NCBI GenBank assembly: GCA_036840015.1
Contig: DAISVV010000187.1
Location: forward strand, 1-6,443
From: SZUA-430 sp036840015
Lineage (GTDB): Bacteria; Pseudomonadota; Alphaproteobacteria; Micropepsales; Micropepsaceae
Reading direction: 5' to 3'
Length of the DNA stretch: 6,443 nucleotides
Shown here piece after piece: positions 1-6,154 of the stretch (the stretch's first letter is position 1; every line of letters begins with the position of its first letter). The translations under genes were made by a program, and so were the position numbers. The notes beneath the pieces are model-generated. The model was not told the origin of the DNA. It did not search any database and saw only the letters and a program-made list of their open reading frames with translations.

Positions 1-105
1 TGCCGCCGTCGTCCTTTCCGTCGTCGTCCTTGCCGTCGGCGTCCTTGCCGTCGTCGTCCTTGCCGTCGCCTTCCTTGCCGTCGTCGTCCTTGCCGCCGCC
101 ATCCT
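1..105 (-). repeat. In-frame 15-bp tandem repeat coding K-D-D-D-G units
   Basis: Seven consecutive 15-bp units fill positions 1-105; the plus-strand consensus is TGCCGTCGTCGTCCT, with one to four substitutions in most units. A degenerate eighth unit begins at 106. On the minus strand they encode, from N to C, KDGGG, KDDDG, KEGDG, KDDDG, KDADG, KDDDG and KDDGG, and the array continues past the window edge. Because the unit is a multiple of three, gain or loss of copies would change protein length without a frameshift. The Asp-rich pattern could bind divalent cations, but it is not the RTX nonapeptide (GGxGxDxUx). Confidence 0.93.
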
Positions 106-1285
106 TGCCGCCGGGAATGTCGCCATCAGGTCCACTTCCACCGGGACCAGTGCCACTGGGTCCTCCGCCACCCAGACCCGCCCCGCCATCAGATCCGGGA
201 CCAGAGACAACGCTGGGGGTTCCACCCTCGCCGCGACCCGAACCTTCGCCGCCGCCGCGAGTGCCGCCATCGGTGCCGTCGGAAACAGCTGTTTCCTTAC
301 CGCGCGACAACCCAGCATCCTCGCTGCCAACAGGCGTCGCATCACGCCCCCCGGCAGCTCCAGAAGCTTCTGACGCCGGAACCGGGCGCCCGCCGCCGCT
401 GACCGGTCGGGTTGCTCCGCCGTCAGCCAACCCGCCGGAGACCGCACCCACATCGACGCTTGTTTCGCCAATGGGGAAGGCAATGACGCCAGATCCGGAC
501 ACGGAGGGCGCGGGTTCGCTGGCCATTTCAGCGGCACGCGCTGGCATCGCAAGTGCCAACGCAACCGGCGTCTCCGAAATCGGAGCCTCGACTACCAGCA
601 CCCCAGGCACGGCGGTGGAAGCAGGCGCTGCTGCCTCTTCGCCCGGCGCCCATTCAGCCGGCGGTTGGGCTCCTGCCTCGGGAAGCGGCAATGGAGGTAA
701 TGCCGATGTCTCGGTCACCTCCAGCGCAGGAGACTGTGCGCCATGTTCGGAATGCGCCAGGGTCGCAGAGAAGCCGGGCCTTACATACTCAACGTCCGTA
801 AGCCCGGCGTTGCTGACCTGAACCAGGCCATCGGTGACATCGATGCGGGAACGTTCATTGTCCACCGCGATGATGAAGCTCGTCCCCTTGACGACCGCCG
901 CCATGTACGGCGTGTCCACCTGGAAGTGGGGCACCTTCTCCTTGCTGATGCTGTAGAAGACAGATCCCAGCGACTGCAGCACCTGCGTGTTGCCGTTCAC
1001 GCGTTCGGCTGGCAGGCTTACGCGGCTTCCGGGGGCCACCACCACCGTGTCCCCGGCCCGCACGAGTACGGCGCGTCCGTTTTTTCCAGTCTGCACCCAG
1101 CCATTCAGCGGAACAACGTCATCGCGGCGCACGGCGACCGGCTTCAAGCCCTCACCGCCTACGATGACCTCACCCACGGCCTGCTGCAGTTTCCAGCCGG
1201 GCTCACCGGCCACGGCAGGAAGTCCCGCCCAAACCGCCGCAAATGTCGCGACCAGGGCAAAAATGGCTTTCCGGACAACAGGCAT
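1..1285 (-). CDS. Exported FecR-domain protein with Gly-rich tail and KDDDG repeats (C-terminus beyond window)
   Basis: The visible 428 residues start with a clear signal peptide (MPVVRK, then a hydrophobic stretch to about residue 22; likely cleavage after AVA at 24-26). A FecR domain follows at about 60-160: TGKNGRAVLVRAGDT at 66-80, APGSR at 84-88, QSLGSVFYSIS at 104-114, FQVDTPYMAAVVKGTSF at 121-137, DGLVQV at 152-157 and a PG-x-SA element at 170-174. After about 180 the chain is low complexity, rich in Ala, Pro and Glu, then Gly, Ser and Asp, and ends in Lys/Asp/Gly repeats. No cysteine and no second membrane segment is visible. Canonical FecR is a membrane anti-sigma regulator for iron uptake; this protein lacks the cytoplasmic sigma-binding part and has a cleavable export signal, so it is more likely a periplasmic or surface protein. 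A GGGAGG ribosome site supports the start. It diverges from a TpsB transporter gene. Family assignment is firm; function is not known. Confidence 0.9.
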   Translation of the reverse strand, partial: MPVVRKAIFALVATFAAVWAGLPAVAGEPGWKLQQAVGEVIVGGEGLKPVAVRRDDVVPLNGWVQTGKNGRAVLVRAGDTVVVAPGSRVSLPAERVNGNTQVLQSLGSVFYSISKEKVPHFQVDTPYMAAVVKGTSFIIAVDNERSRIDVTDGLVQVSNAGLTDVEYVRPGFSATLAHSEHGAQSPALEVTETSALPPLPLPEAGAQPPAEWAPGEEAAAPASTAVPGVLVVEAPISETPVALALAMPARAAEMASEPAPSVSGSGVIAFPIGETSVDVGAVSGGLADGGATRPVSGGGRPVPASEASGAAGGRDATPVGSEDAGLSRGKETAVSDGTDGGTRGGGEGSGRGEGGTPSVVSGPGSDGGAGLGGGGPSGTGPGGSGPDGDIPGGKDGGGKDDDGKEGDGKDDDGKDADGKDDDGKDDGG

Positions 1286-1291
1286 GGCGGA

Positions 1292-1297
1292 CCTCCC
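1292..1297 (-). promoter_or_regulatory. Shine-Dalgarno of the FecR-domain gene
   Basis: The minus strand reads GGGAGG, ending 6 nt before the ATG at 1285-1283. This is a strong anti-16S match at ideal spacing and fixes the start just ahead of the signal peptide. Confidence 0.8.
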
Positions 1298-1396
1298 GCA
1301 CGTGAGTTCCAGCAATGCTTGACCTTCGCGTCAGTCTGCCTAACGCCACCCAAAGGAACATGGTTGATCCGGCCCACGACGCTCTGAATTGGGGGA

Positions 1397-1411
1397 CCAG
1401 ATCCCGTCTGG
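1397..1411. promoter_or_regulatory. Short inverted repeat, possible operator
   Basis: CCAGA-TCCCG-TCTGG is a perfect 5-bp dyad with a 5-nt centre in the divergent FecR/TpsB intergenic region. Its centre is 35 bp from the centre of the TTAA dyad at 1432-1446, and both share the central bases ATCCCG. It may be a regulator site, or a chance short dyad. No terminator-like T run follows. Confidence 0.25.
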
Positions 1412-1431
1412 GTTTAGGCCCGGTAAATGCC

Positions 1432-1447
1432 TTAATCCCGCATTAAC
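1432..1447 (+). promoter_or_regulatory. Predicted CtrA binding site (TTAA-N7-TTAAC)
   Basis: TTAATCCCGCATTAAC matches the full consensus of the alphaproteobacterial cell-cycle response regulator CtrA: TTAA, 7 nt, TTAAC. It lies in a local AT-rich patch 50 nt before the TpsB start codon and about 150 nt before the FecR-gene start. The same bases form a dyad, TTAAT-CCCGC-ATTAA (1432-1446), so the reverse strand also reads TTAA-N7-TTAA. The position suits control of the TpsB promoter and possibly of both divergent genes. I see no convincing -10 element to place a transcription start. The match is direct; CtrA binding is inferred. Confidence 0.6.
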
Positions 1448-1497
1448 CGCCGTGGCCCATCAATTCCCTCGCACTGCACTTTCAGGTTCAAGTATCT

Positions 1498-3171
1498 ATG
1501 TTGCTGCTCGGGAAATGCCACGGCGCCAGGTCTTTCTTCATCGCGGCATCCCTCGTGATCACACTCGCGGGCACCGCGGGCGCTACCTCACGGCAAAGCG
1601 GCCAGATCGAGGACCGCCTCCCGGGCCGGGAAAGCCCGCGCACCGCGCCGGCAAGCTCAGTCCCCGAGACCAGCGGCGAGCCCGACGCGGTCAAGGCGCA
1701 GGCAATTTTTCTCAACGCACTCGACCTGAAGGGCTCGACGGTCCTGGCAAAGGACGATGTCGATAGCCTCGCTACAGAATTCATCGGCAAGTCACTTTCC
1801 ACCGAAGACCTTGCCCGGCTCGCCGGACGCCTGACCCAAGCCTACCGCGATCGTGGCTTTTTCCTGTCCCGCGTCATCATTCCCCCCCAGGAGATCAAGG
1901 CCGGCCGCCTGACGGCGCAGGCCATTGAAGGCTACGTCGTGTCGGCCAGGGGTGAAGGCGTCGCAGATGACGACGCGGCAAGCCAGTTCGCATCGCTGCT
2001 CAACGAACGTCCCGCGAGCCTCGCAACTTTTGAGCGCGCCCTGCTGCTCATGTCGGACCGGTACGGCTACAAGGTCTCAGGCACCCGCTTGCTACCCGTC
2101 GAGGGAACGAGCGACCAGTTCCAGCTGGAATTTGCGGTGACGTGGCGACCCGTCAGCCTCGAGTTCTTTGCCGACAACAGGGGAACGGGACGCAACGGCG
2201 AAGACCAGGCATTCACCGGCGTTTCATGGAAGTCGATCCTCTCGGCCGGCGACCAGCTCTCGGCCTCGATCTTTTCGTCCTTCGCCAACATCCCCGACAC
2301 GCTTTACGGCGAAGTGGAATACGGGACACCGTGGTTCGGCGGCAACCTCTGGACGGAAATTGGCGCATCTGCAACAACATGGCAGGACCCTCTCAACCCG
2401 CATGTTCCCCTCGGAAACTTCGAGGCGCAGAAGCTCTGGGCCAAGGCCGCGGTTCCGCTCTTGCGCTCGCGCGAACGATCGCTCTGGCTCAACATGATCC
2501 TCGACGCACGCGACTCCTCAAGCGATGACGGCTTTCAGCCGACCCGCAAGGAGAGCCTGCGCACGCTGCGCGGCAGCTTCAGCTATACCGAGGTCGGCGA
2601 GAACTCGCGCACAGGCGTGTCGATCCAGGTCTCGCAAGGGCTTGACGGACTGGGCGCTTCCCGAAACGGCGACCAGAACCTCAGCCGCGTCGACAGCAGG
2701 CCACAGTTCACACGCGTCAGGTTGTCCGCCTCGTTCTTCTCGCAACTCGTCGACCGCTGGTCCGTGAACATGGCCGCCATCGGCCAGTATGCCGACGGCT
2801 CGCTCCCCTCCAGCGAACATCTCTACTACGGTGGATCCCGCTATGGCCGCGGCTATGACTACGACGTCATCGGGGGCGACAATGGCTGGATGGCCAACGC
2901 CGAACTCAGGTACACCGTCCGCGCCGACTTCCTTTCCATGAACCAGCTGCAGTTCTTTGTCTTTGCCGACGCCGGCCGCACGCGCGACATCTACCGGGGC
3001 ACACCGGGATACGAAGCCCTCTTCGCGTCATCCACCGGTGGCGGCATCAGGTTGTTCATCGTGCCCGGCCTTGAAGCCTCCGTCGAGGCAGCGCTGCCCC
3101 TCGCCTACACCGATTCGCTGACCGTAAACGACACGACCCGGATCTTCGTGACCCTGTCCTGGTGGCAATGA
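1498..3171 (+). CDS. ShlB/FhaC/HecB-family (TpsB) outer-membrane transporter
   Basis: TpsB proteins are 16-strand outer-membrane barrels with periplasmic POTRA domains that recognise and export an exoprotein (type Vb, two-partner secretion). This 557-residue protein, a usual family length, has a signal peptide (FFIAASLVITLAGTAGA, likely cut after residue 29), a Pro/Ser/Glu-rich linker to about 65, a first POTRA at about 68-147 (YRDRGFFLSRVIIPPQEIKAG at 116-136 and EGYV at 144-147), a short second POTRA at about 150-217, and a barrel from about 218. The barrel contains the loop-6 motif YYGGSRYGRGYDYD (443-456), with GRGY in place of the usual VRGY or VRGF, then GDNG at 460-463, FADAG at 489-493, and an aromatic final strand ending FVTLSWWQ. 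The mature part has no cysteine. ATG 1498 is the only ATG after an in-frame stop at 1444-1446, but its ribosome site is weak. No TPS-domain partner is visible; the nearest secreted candidate is the divergent FecR protein. Confidence 0.92.
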   Translation: MLLLGKCHGARSFFIAASLVITLAGTAGATSRQSGQIEDRLPGRESPRTAPASSVPETSGEPDAVKAQAIFLNALDLKGSTVLAKDDVDSLATEFIGKSLSTEDLARLAGRLTQAYRDRGFFLSRVIIPPQEIKAGRLTAQAIEGYVVSARGEGVADDDAASQFASLLNERPASLATFERALLLMSDRYGYKVSGTRLLPVEGTSDQFQLEFAVTWRPVSLEFFADNRGTGRNGEDQAFTGVSWKSILSAGDQLSASIFSSFANIPDTLYGEVEYGTPWFGGNLWTEIGASATTWQDPLNPHVPLGNFEAQKLWAKAAVPLLRSRERSLWLNMILDARDSSSDDGFQPTRKESLRTLRGSFSYTEVGENSRTGVSIQVSQGLDGLGASRNGDQNLSRVDSRPQFTRVRLSASFFSQLVDRWSVNMAAIGQYADGSLPSSEHLYYGGSRYGRGYDYDVIGGDNGWMANAELRYTVRADFLSMNQLQFFVFADAGRTRDIYRGTPGYEALFASSTGGGIRLFIVPGLEASVEAALPLAYTDSLTVNDTTRIFVTLSWWQ

Positions 3172-3278
3172 CGGCGCGGAATTCCGCCCCTGCACCCTGT
3201 CATGTTGCCTGCGCTGGCGGCAGCTTTCATGATCCGCGCGACTGATTCATTTTACGCGCCACGCAGGGGAACCACCCG
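3172..3278. other. 107-bp gap between TpsB and unknown gene; small palindrome, no clear terminator
   Basis: The gap holds a perfect 12-bp palindrome, GCGGAATTCCGC (3176-3187), just after the TpsB stop. It would give only a 4-bp stem if folded and no T run follows, so I do not call a terminator. A further short dyad, GCTG-GCGG-CAGC, lies around 3213-3224. Nothing rules out read-through from the TpsB gene into the next gene, and no obvious promoter is seen. Confidence 0.4.
3265..3270 (+). promoter_or_regulatory. Shine-Dalgarno of the unknown exported-protein gene
   Basis: AGGGGA ends 8 nt before the ATG at 3279. This decides for that start over the in-frame ATG at 3300, which would also leave a usable signal peptide but has no comparable site before it. 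Confidence 0.65.
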
Positions 3279-4202
3279 ATGCACTGTACTGTCCAGGCCA
3301 TGGGCCGGCCGCGCCGCTTGTTGCTCGGCGTGATGGCGCTTGTCGCCATGAGCTGGCTCGCCCAGGCGACCCAGGCACAGATGCGGTCAGCACCCAAGCC
3401 AACCGACACGCCAGCCTCCCCGCCGACGATGGAAAGCGAAAAACGTAATGCAGCTTGCCCGACCGGACCCGACGGCAAGGTCACGGCCTGCGAGGTACGC
3501 CCGGCAACGCTTCCAAAGCCGGCGTCTCCCCCGCCAGCGGCGCTCACCGCAGGCACCAGCCGCACGATCTCATCCGCTGACGTAAAGGCCGTGAGCTACT
3601 TCCAGCGCGGCAAGATGAAGATCGACACGCGCAACGCCTTCGGCATGGTCATCATCCCCCGCAAGGCGATCGACGACGCCGGGCGCGCGCACCAGCGCCA
3701 GTTCTGCGAATTGGTCCTCGCCTCGCTCGACTTCGTGGCCCCCGAGGATGTGGCGCCGGAGGAAGTGCTCGCCACGTACTGGCCCATCGTGTCTGACATC
3801 AACCCGGTATCCATCCGCATGGCTTTCGAAAGCCACGATTGCCAGAACCTCGTCGCCTGGTACGACCACCGTTTCGCGCGTGACATTGCCGCAAAGACCG
3901 GCCTGCAGGACAAGAGCGGACCTCTTCTCGTGACATGGCCTTCCGAGCGCACTGTGGCCCGCGACCAGCGCGACCCGCTTGTGGTCGACTTCTCCAGTGC
4001 AAACCAGGCCAATGCCAAGCGGGCGCTGGCCTATTGGTTCCAGCAACTGAGCCAGGATCCGTCGCTCTGGACCGATCGCATCCGCGAGGGCACGATCCGC
4101 GCGGGGCTGGCCGACGCCATCAACGAAACGGCAGGCGTGATGCTGGCTGTGCTTGCGGGCAAGTGGGACGGCCTCGCCGAGGTACCGGCCAAGCCCTCCT
4201 GA
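3279..4202 (+). CDS. Exported protein of unknown function, four mature cysteines
   Basis: I do not recognise this 307-residue family. It begins with a signal peptide (RPRRLLLGVMALVAMSWLAQA at 10-30, likely cut near the ATQA at 30-33), so the product should be periplasmic or further out. A Pro/Ala/Thr-rich linker (about 36-95) is interrupted by a Cys-containing loop, CPTGPDGKVTAC (60-71). A folded domain follows at about 100-300, with cysteines at 143 and 188 and notable stretches ATYWPIVSDINP (165-176), ESHDCQNLVAWYD (184-196), GPLLVTWPS (214-222), DPLVVDF (232-238), LWTDRIREGTIR (263-274) and NETAGVMLAVLAGKW (282-296). An even count of four cysteines in the mature part fits two disulfides. 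No lipobox is seen. It lies 107 bp after the TpsB gene on the same strand, so a shared transcript and a role near that transporter are plausible but unproven. Confidence 0.85.
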   Translation: MHCTVQAMGRPRRLLLGVMALVAMSWLAQATQAQMRSAPKPTDTPASPPTMESEKRNAACPTGPDGKVTACEVRPATLPKPASPPPAALTAGTSRTISSADVKAVSYFQRGKMKIDTRNAFGMVIIPRKAIDDAGRAHQRQFCELVLASLDFVAPEDVAPEEVLATYWPIVSDINPVSIRMAFESHDCQNLVAWYDHRFARDIAAKTGLQDKSGPLLVTWPSERTVARDQRDPLVVDFSSANQANAKRALAYWFQQLSQDPSLWTDRIREGTIRAGLADAINETAGVMLAVLAGKWDGLAEVPAKPS

Positions 4203-4206
4203 ACCA

Positions 4207-4221
4207 GGGGCGAAACGCCTT
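4207..4221. terminator. Weak hairpin between convergent genes
   Basis: GGGGCG-AAA-CGCCTT can form a 6-bp stem with two G-U pairs in plus-strand RNA. It fills the 18-bp space between the stop of the unknown gene (4202) and the aspS stop (4221-4223, read on minus) and touches the latter. There is no T run on either side, so it is at best a weak bidirectional terminator. Confidence 0.2.
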
Positions 4222-6050
4222 CAGCCCTTGGAAGCTTCCGGCAGGACAACGCGGATGTTCAGTTCGCGCAACTGCTTGAGCGTCACGTCCGAAGGCGCAC
4301 CCATCATCAGGTCTTCCGCCTTCTGGTTCATCGGGAACATCGTGACTTCGCGAAGGTTTTCCTCGCCCGCAATCAGCATCACGATGCGATCGACGCCAGG
4401 CGCCGTGCCGCCGTGCGGCGGCGCGCCGAACCGGAACGCATTCAGCATGCCACCGAACTTGCGCTCGACCACGTCCGCCGGATAGCCCGCGATGTCGAAG
4501 GCCTTGATCATGATGTCGGGCCTGTGGTTGCGGATGGCACCGGACGACAACTCGATGCCGTTGCAAACGATGTCATACTGGAACGCGGTGATCCCCAGGA
4601 TCGTCTTGTCGTCCTTGGGGTCCAGCTTCAGGAACGCATCATGGTCGAAGTTCGGCATCGAGAACGGGTTGTGGCTGAAGTCGATCTTCTTGTCGTCCTC
4701 GTTCCACTCGTACATCGGGAAGTCGACGATCCAGCAGAAATGGAAGTCGTAATAGGGCGACGCCTTGAGCCCCAGCTCATTTCCAATGCGGATGCGCGCT
4801 GCCCCCGCAAGCTTTGCCGCCGCGTCCGCCTTGCCGGCCGAGAAGAACAGCGCATCGCCCGCCTTCACGCCGGCCTTTTGGGCCAGACGCACGAGCACCG
4901 GTTCAGGAATGAACTTGGCGATCGGGCCCTTGCCGGCCAGCTTGCCGCCCTCTTCCTCGAAAGTGATGTAGCCGAGGCCCGGCGCCTTCATCTCGCTGCG
5001 CGCCCAGTCATTCAGCTTGTCGAAGAAGGAACGGGGCTGCGAAGCCGCACCCGGCGCCGGAATGGCACGCACGACGCCGCCCTGCGCAACCACCGCCTTG
5101 AACGCCTTGAACTCGACCGACGCGTCGGCGAACTCGGTGCTGACATCCGCGATGATGATAGGGTTGCGCAGGTCCGGCTTGTCGGAACCGTATTTCAGCA
5201 TGGACTCGGCATAGGCAATGCGCGGGAACGGGCCGGGGTTGATCGTCCGGCCATTTGCGAATTCCTGGAACACGCCATGAAGCACCGGCTCCACGGCGGC
5301 GAACACGTCTTCCTGCGTGACGAAACTCATCTCGAGGTCGAGCTGGTAGAATTCGCCGGGCGAGCGGTCGGCCCGCGCATCCTCGTCGCGGAAGCACGGC
5401 GCGATCTGGAAATAGCGGTCGAAGCCCGCCACCATGATCAGCTGCTTGAACTGCTGCGGCGCCTGCGGCAGCGCATAGAACTTGCCCGGATGGAGCCGCG
5501 AAGGAACAAGGAAGTCACGCGCGCCCTCGGGCGAGGAGGCCGTAAGGATCGGCGTCTGGAACTCGGTGAAGCCCTGATCGATCATCCGCCGGCGCAGGCT
5601 CGAGATCACGTTCGATCGCAACAGGATGTTGCGGTGGATCCGGTCACGGCGCAGGTCAAGGAACCGGTACTTCAGGCGCACGTCTTCCGGATAGTCCTGC
5701 TCGCCGAAGACCGGCAGCGGCAGGTCGCCGGCTTCACCCTGGACCGCGACCTCGTCGATGCGGATCTCGACTTCGCCCGTGGCCAGGTCCTTGTTAACCG
5801 TGTCGCCCGGGCGCGCCACGACGCGGCCCGTGAAGGTCACGACAAACTCCGAGCGAAGGCCGTCGACGGCCTTGAACGCCGGGCTGTCAGGCTCGACCAC
5901 GCACTGCGTGAGCCCGTAATTGTCCCTGAGGTCGATGAAGATCAGGCCGCCATGATCGCGCCGGCGATGGACCCAGCCGGAAATGCGGACCCTGCTGCCC
6001 ACATGGCTTGCGCGCAATTCGCCGCAGGTATGGCTACGGTAGCGATGCAT
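4221..6050 (-). CDS. aspS: Aspartate--tRNA(Asp/Asn) ligase, bacterial type, probably non-discriminating
   Basis: Class II aminoacyl-tRNA synthetase that activates aspartate with ATP and charges tRNA in the cytoplasm. The 609 residues match the bacterial AspRS plan: an N-terminal OB-fold anticodon-binding domain (about 1-110; SGWVHRRRDHGG at 24-35), motif 1 ending in TP (166-167), SPEGARDFLVPS (173-184), motif 2 with FRDEDARADRSPGEF (220-234), the inserted GAD domain (about 295-430), and motif 3 with GGTAPGVDRIVML (547-559). All are intact. His33 in the DHGG segment aligns with the His31 that marks non-discriminating AspRS; discriminating E. coli-type enzymes have Leu there. The enzyme is therefore expected to charge tRNA-Asn with Asp too, for amidation by GatCAB. 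Start: AAGGA lies 6 nt upstream. It is divergent from rnd and convergent with the unknown gene. Its tail, EASKG, is a normal family end. Confidence 0.98.
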   Translation of the reverse strand: MHRYRSHTCGELRASHVGSRVRISGWVHRRRDHGGLIFIDLRDNYGLTQCVVEPDSPAFKAVDGLRSEFVVTFTGRVVARPGDTVNKDLATGEVEIRIDEVAVQGEAGDLPLPVFGEQDYPEDVRLKYRFLDLRRDRIHRNILLRSNVISSLRRRMIDQGFTEFQTPILTASSPEGARDFLVPSRLHPGKFYALPQAPQQFKQLIMVAGFDRYFQIAPCFRDEDARADRSPGEFYQLDLEMSFVTQEDVFAAVEPVLHGVFQEFANGRTINPGPFPRIAYAESMLKYGSDKPDLRNPIIIADVSTEFADASVEFKAFKAVVAQGGVVRAIPAPGAASQPRSFFDKLNDWARSEMKAPGLGYITFEEEGGKLAGKGPIAKFIPEPVLVRLAQKAGVKAGDALFFSAGKADAAAKLAGAARIRIGNELGLKASPYYDFHFCWIVDFPMYEWNEDDKKIDFSHNPFSMPNFDHDAFLKLDPKDDKTILGITAFQYDIVCNGIELSSGAIRNHRPDIMIKAFDIAGYPADVVERKFGGMLNAFRFGAPPHGGTAPGVDRIVMLIAGEENLREVTMFPMNQKAEDLMMGAPSDVTLKQLRELNIRVVLPEASKG

Positions 6051-6056
6051 GGAAGA

Positions 6057-6061
6057 TCCTT
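6057..6061 (-). promoter_or_regulatory. Shine-Dalgarno of aspS
   Basis: The minus strand reads AAGGA, ending 6 nt before the ATG at 6050-6048. This supports the chosen start, which also matches the expected N-terminus (MHRYRSHTCG). Confidence 0.75.
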
Positions 6062-6085
6062 GAGTTTCTTGGAAATTGCCTGTCT

Positions 6086-6114
6086 AAGGGCGCCCCTTGT
6101 GGCCGCGTGGCCAC
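6086..6114. promoter_or_regulatory. Two back-to-back inverted repeats in the aspS/rnd divergent promoter
   Basis: AAGGG-CGC-CCCTT (6086-6098, 5-bp arms) is followed with no gap by GTGGCC-GCGT-GGCCAC (6099-6114, 6-bp arms). Both are perfect and fill the middle of the 104-bp space. They lie 36 to 64 nt upstream of the aspS start, so they could be operator DNA between promoter elements or, if transcribed, two small hairpins in the aspS leader. Neither has a T run toward aspS, which argues against simple attenuation. Confidence 0.35.
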
Positions 6115-6118
6115 TACC

Positions 6119-6124
6119 TGTCAA
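6119..6124 (-). promoter_or_regulatory. Possible -35 element for aspS (TTGACA)
   Basis: The minus strand reads a perfect TTGACA, 69 nt before the aspS start. At a 17-bp spacing the -10 would be CACAAG (6101-6096), a poor match, though alphaproteobacterial -10 elements are often weak. The 6099-6114 dyad would then lie mostly in the spacer and run into the -10, a common operator position. Tentative. Confidence 0.3.
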
Positions 6125-6154
6125 GACCGGGCAACATGGGCTAAAGCATTGGAA

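Noticed and set aside
1..105. The KDDDG array as RTX calcium-binding repeats or a CRISPR array
   Set aside because: The unit is 5 residues and lacks the GGxGxDxUx pattern. At DNA level the units abut with no spacers and stay in frame with a coding region.
30..821. A 263-codon plus-strand frame with Ser/Leu/Pro repeats
   Set aside because: It is the complement of the KDDDG repeats and Gly-rich tail of the FecR-domain gene. That gene has a signal peptide, a recognisable domain and a strong ribosome site; this frame has none.
1319..1346. TTGACC followed 16 bp later by TAACGC on the plus strand, as a TpsB promoter
   Set aside because: The -10 is poor and it would leave a leader of about 145 nt. 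The AT-rich patch with the CtrA box nearer the gene is the better candidate for control.
743..1387. A 214-codon plus-strand frame over the FecR domain
   Set aside because: It is antisense to the conserved FecR domain and has no recognisable features of its own.
3176..3187. GCGGAATTCCGC as a terminator after the TpsB gene
   Set aside because: It is a loopless palindrome giving at most a 4-bp stem, with no T run after it.
3570..4046. Minus-strand frames of 140-158 codons opposite the unknown exported gene
   Set aside because: The plus-strand frame has a ribosome site, signal peptide, linker and globular composition. The antisense frames have neither start signals nor domain-like sequence.
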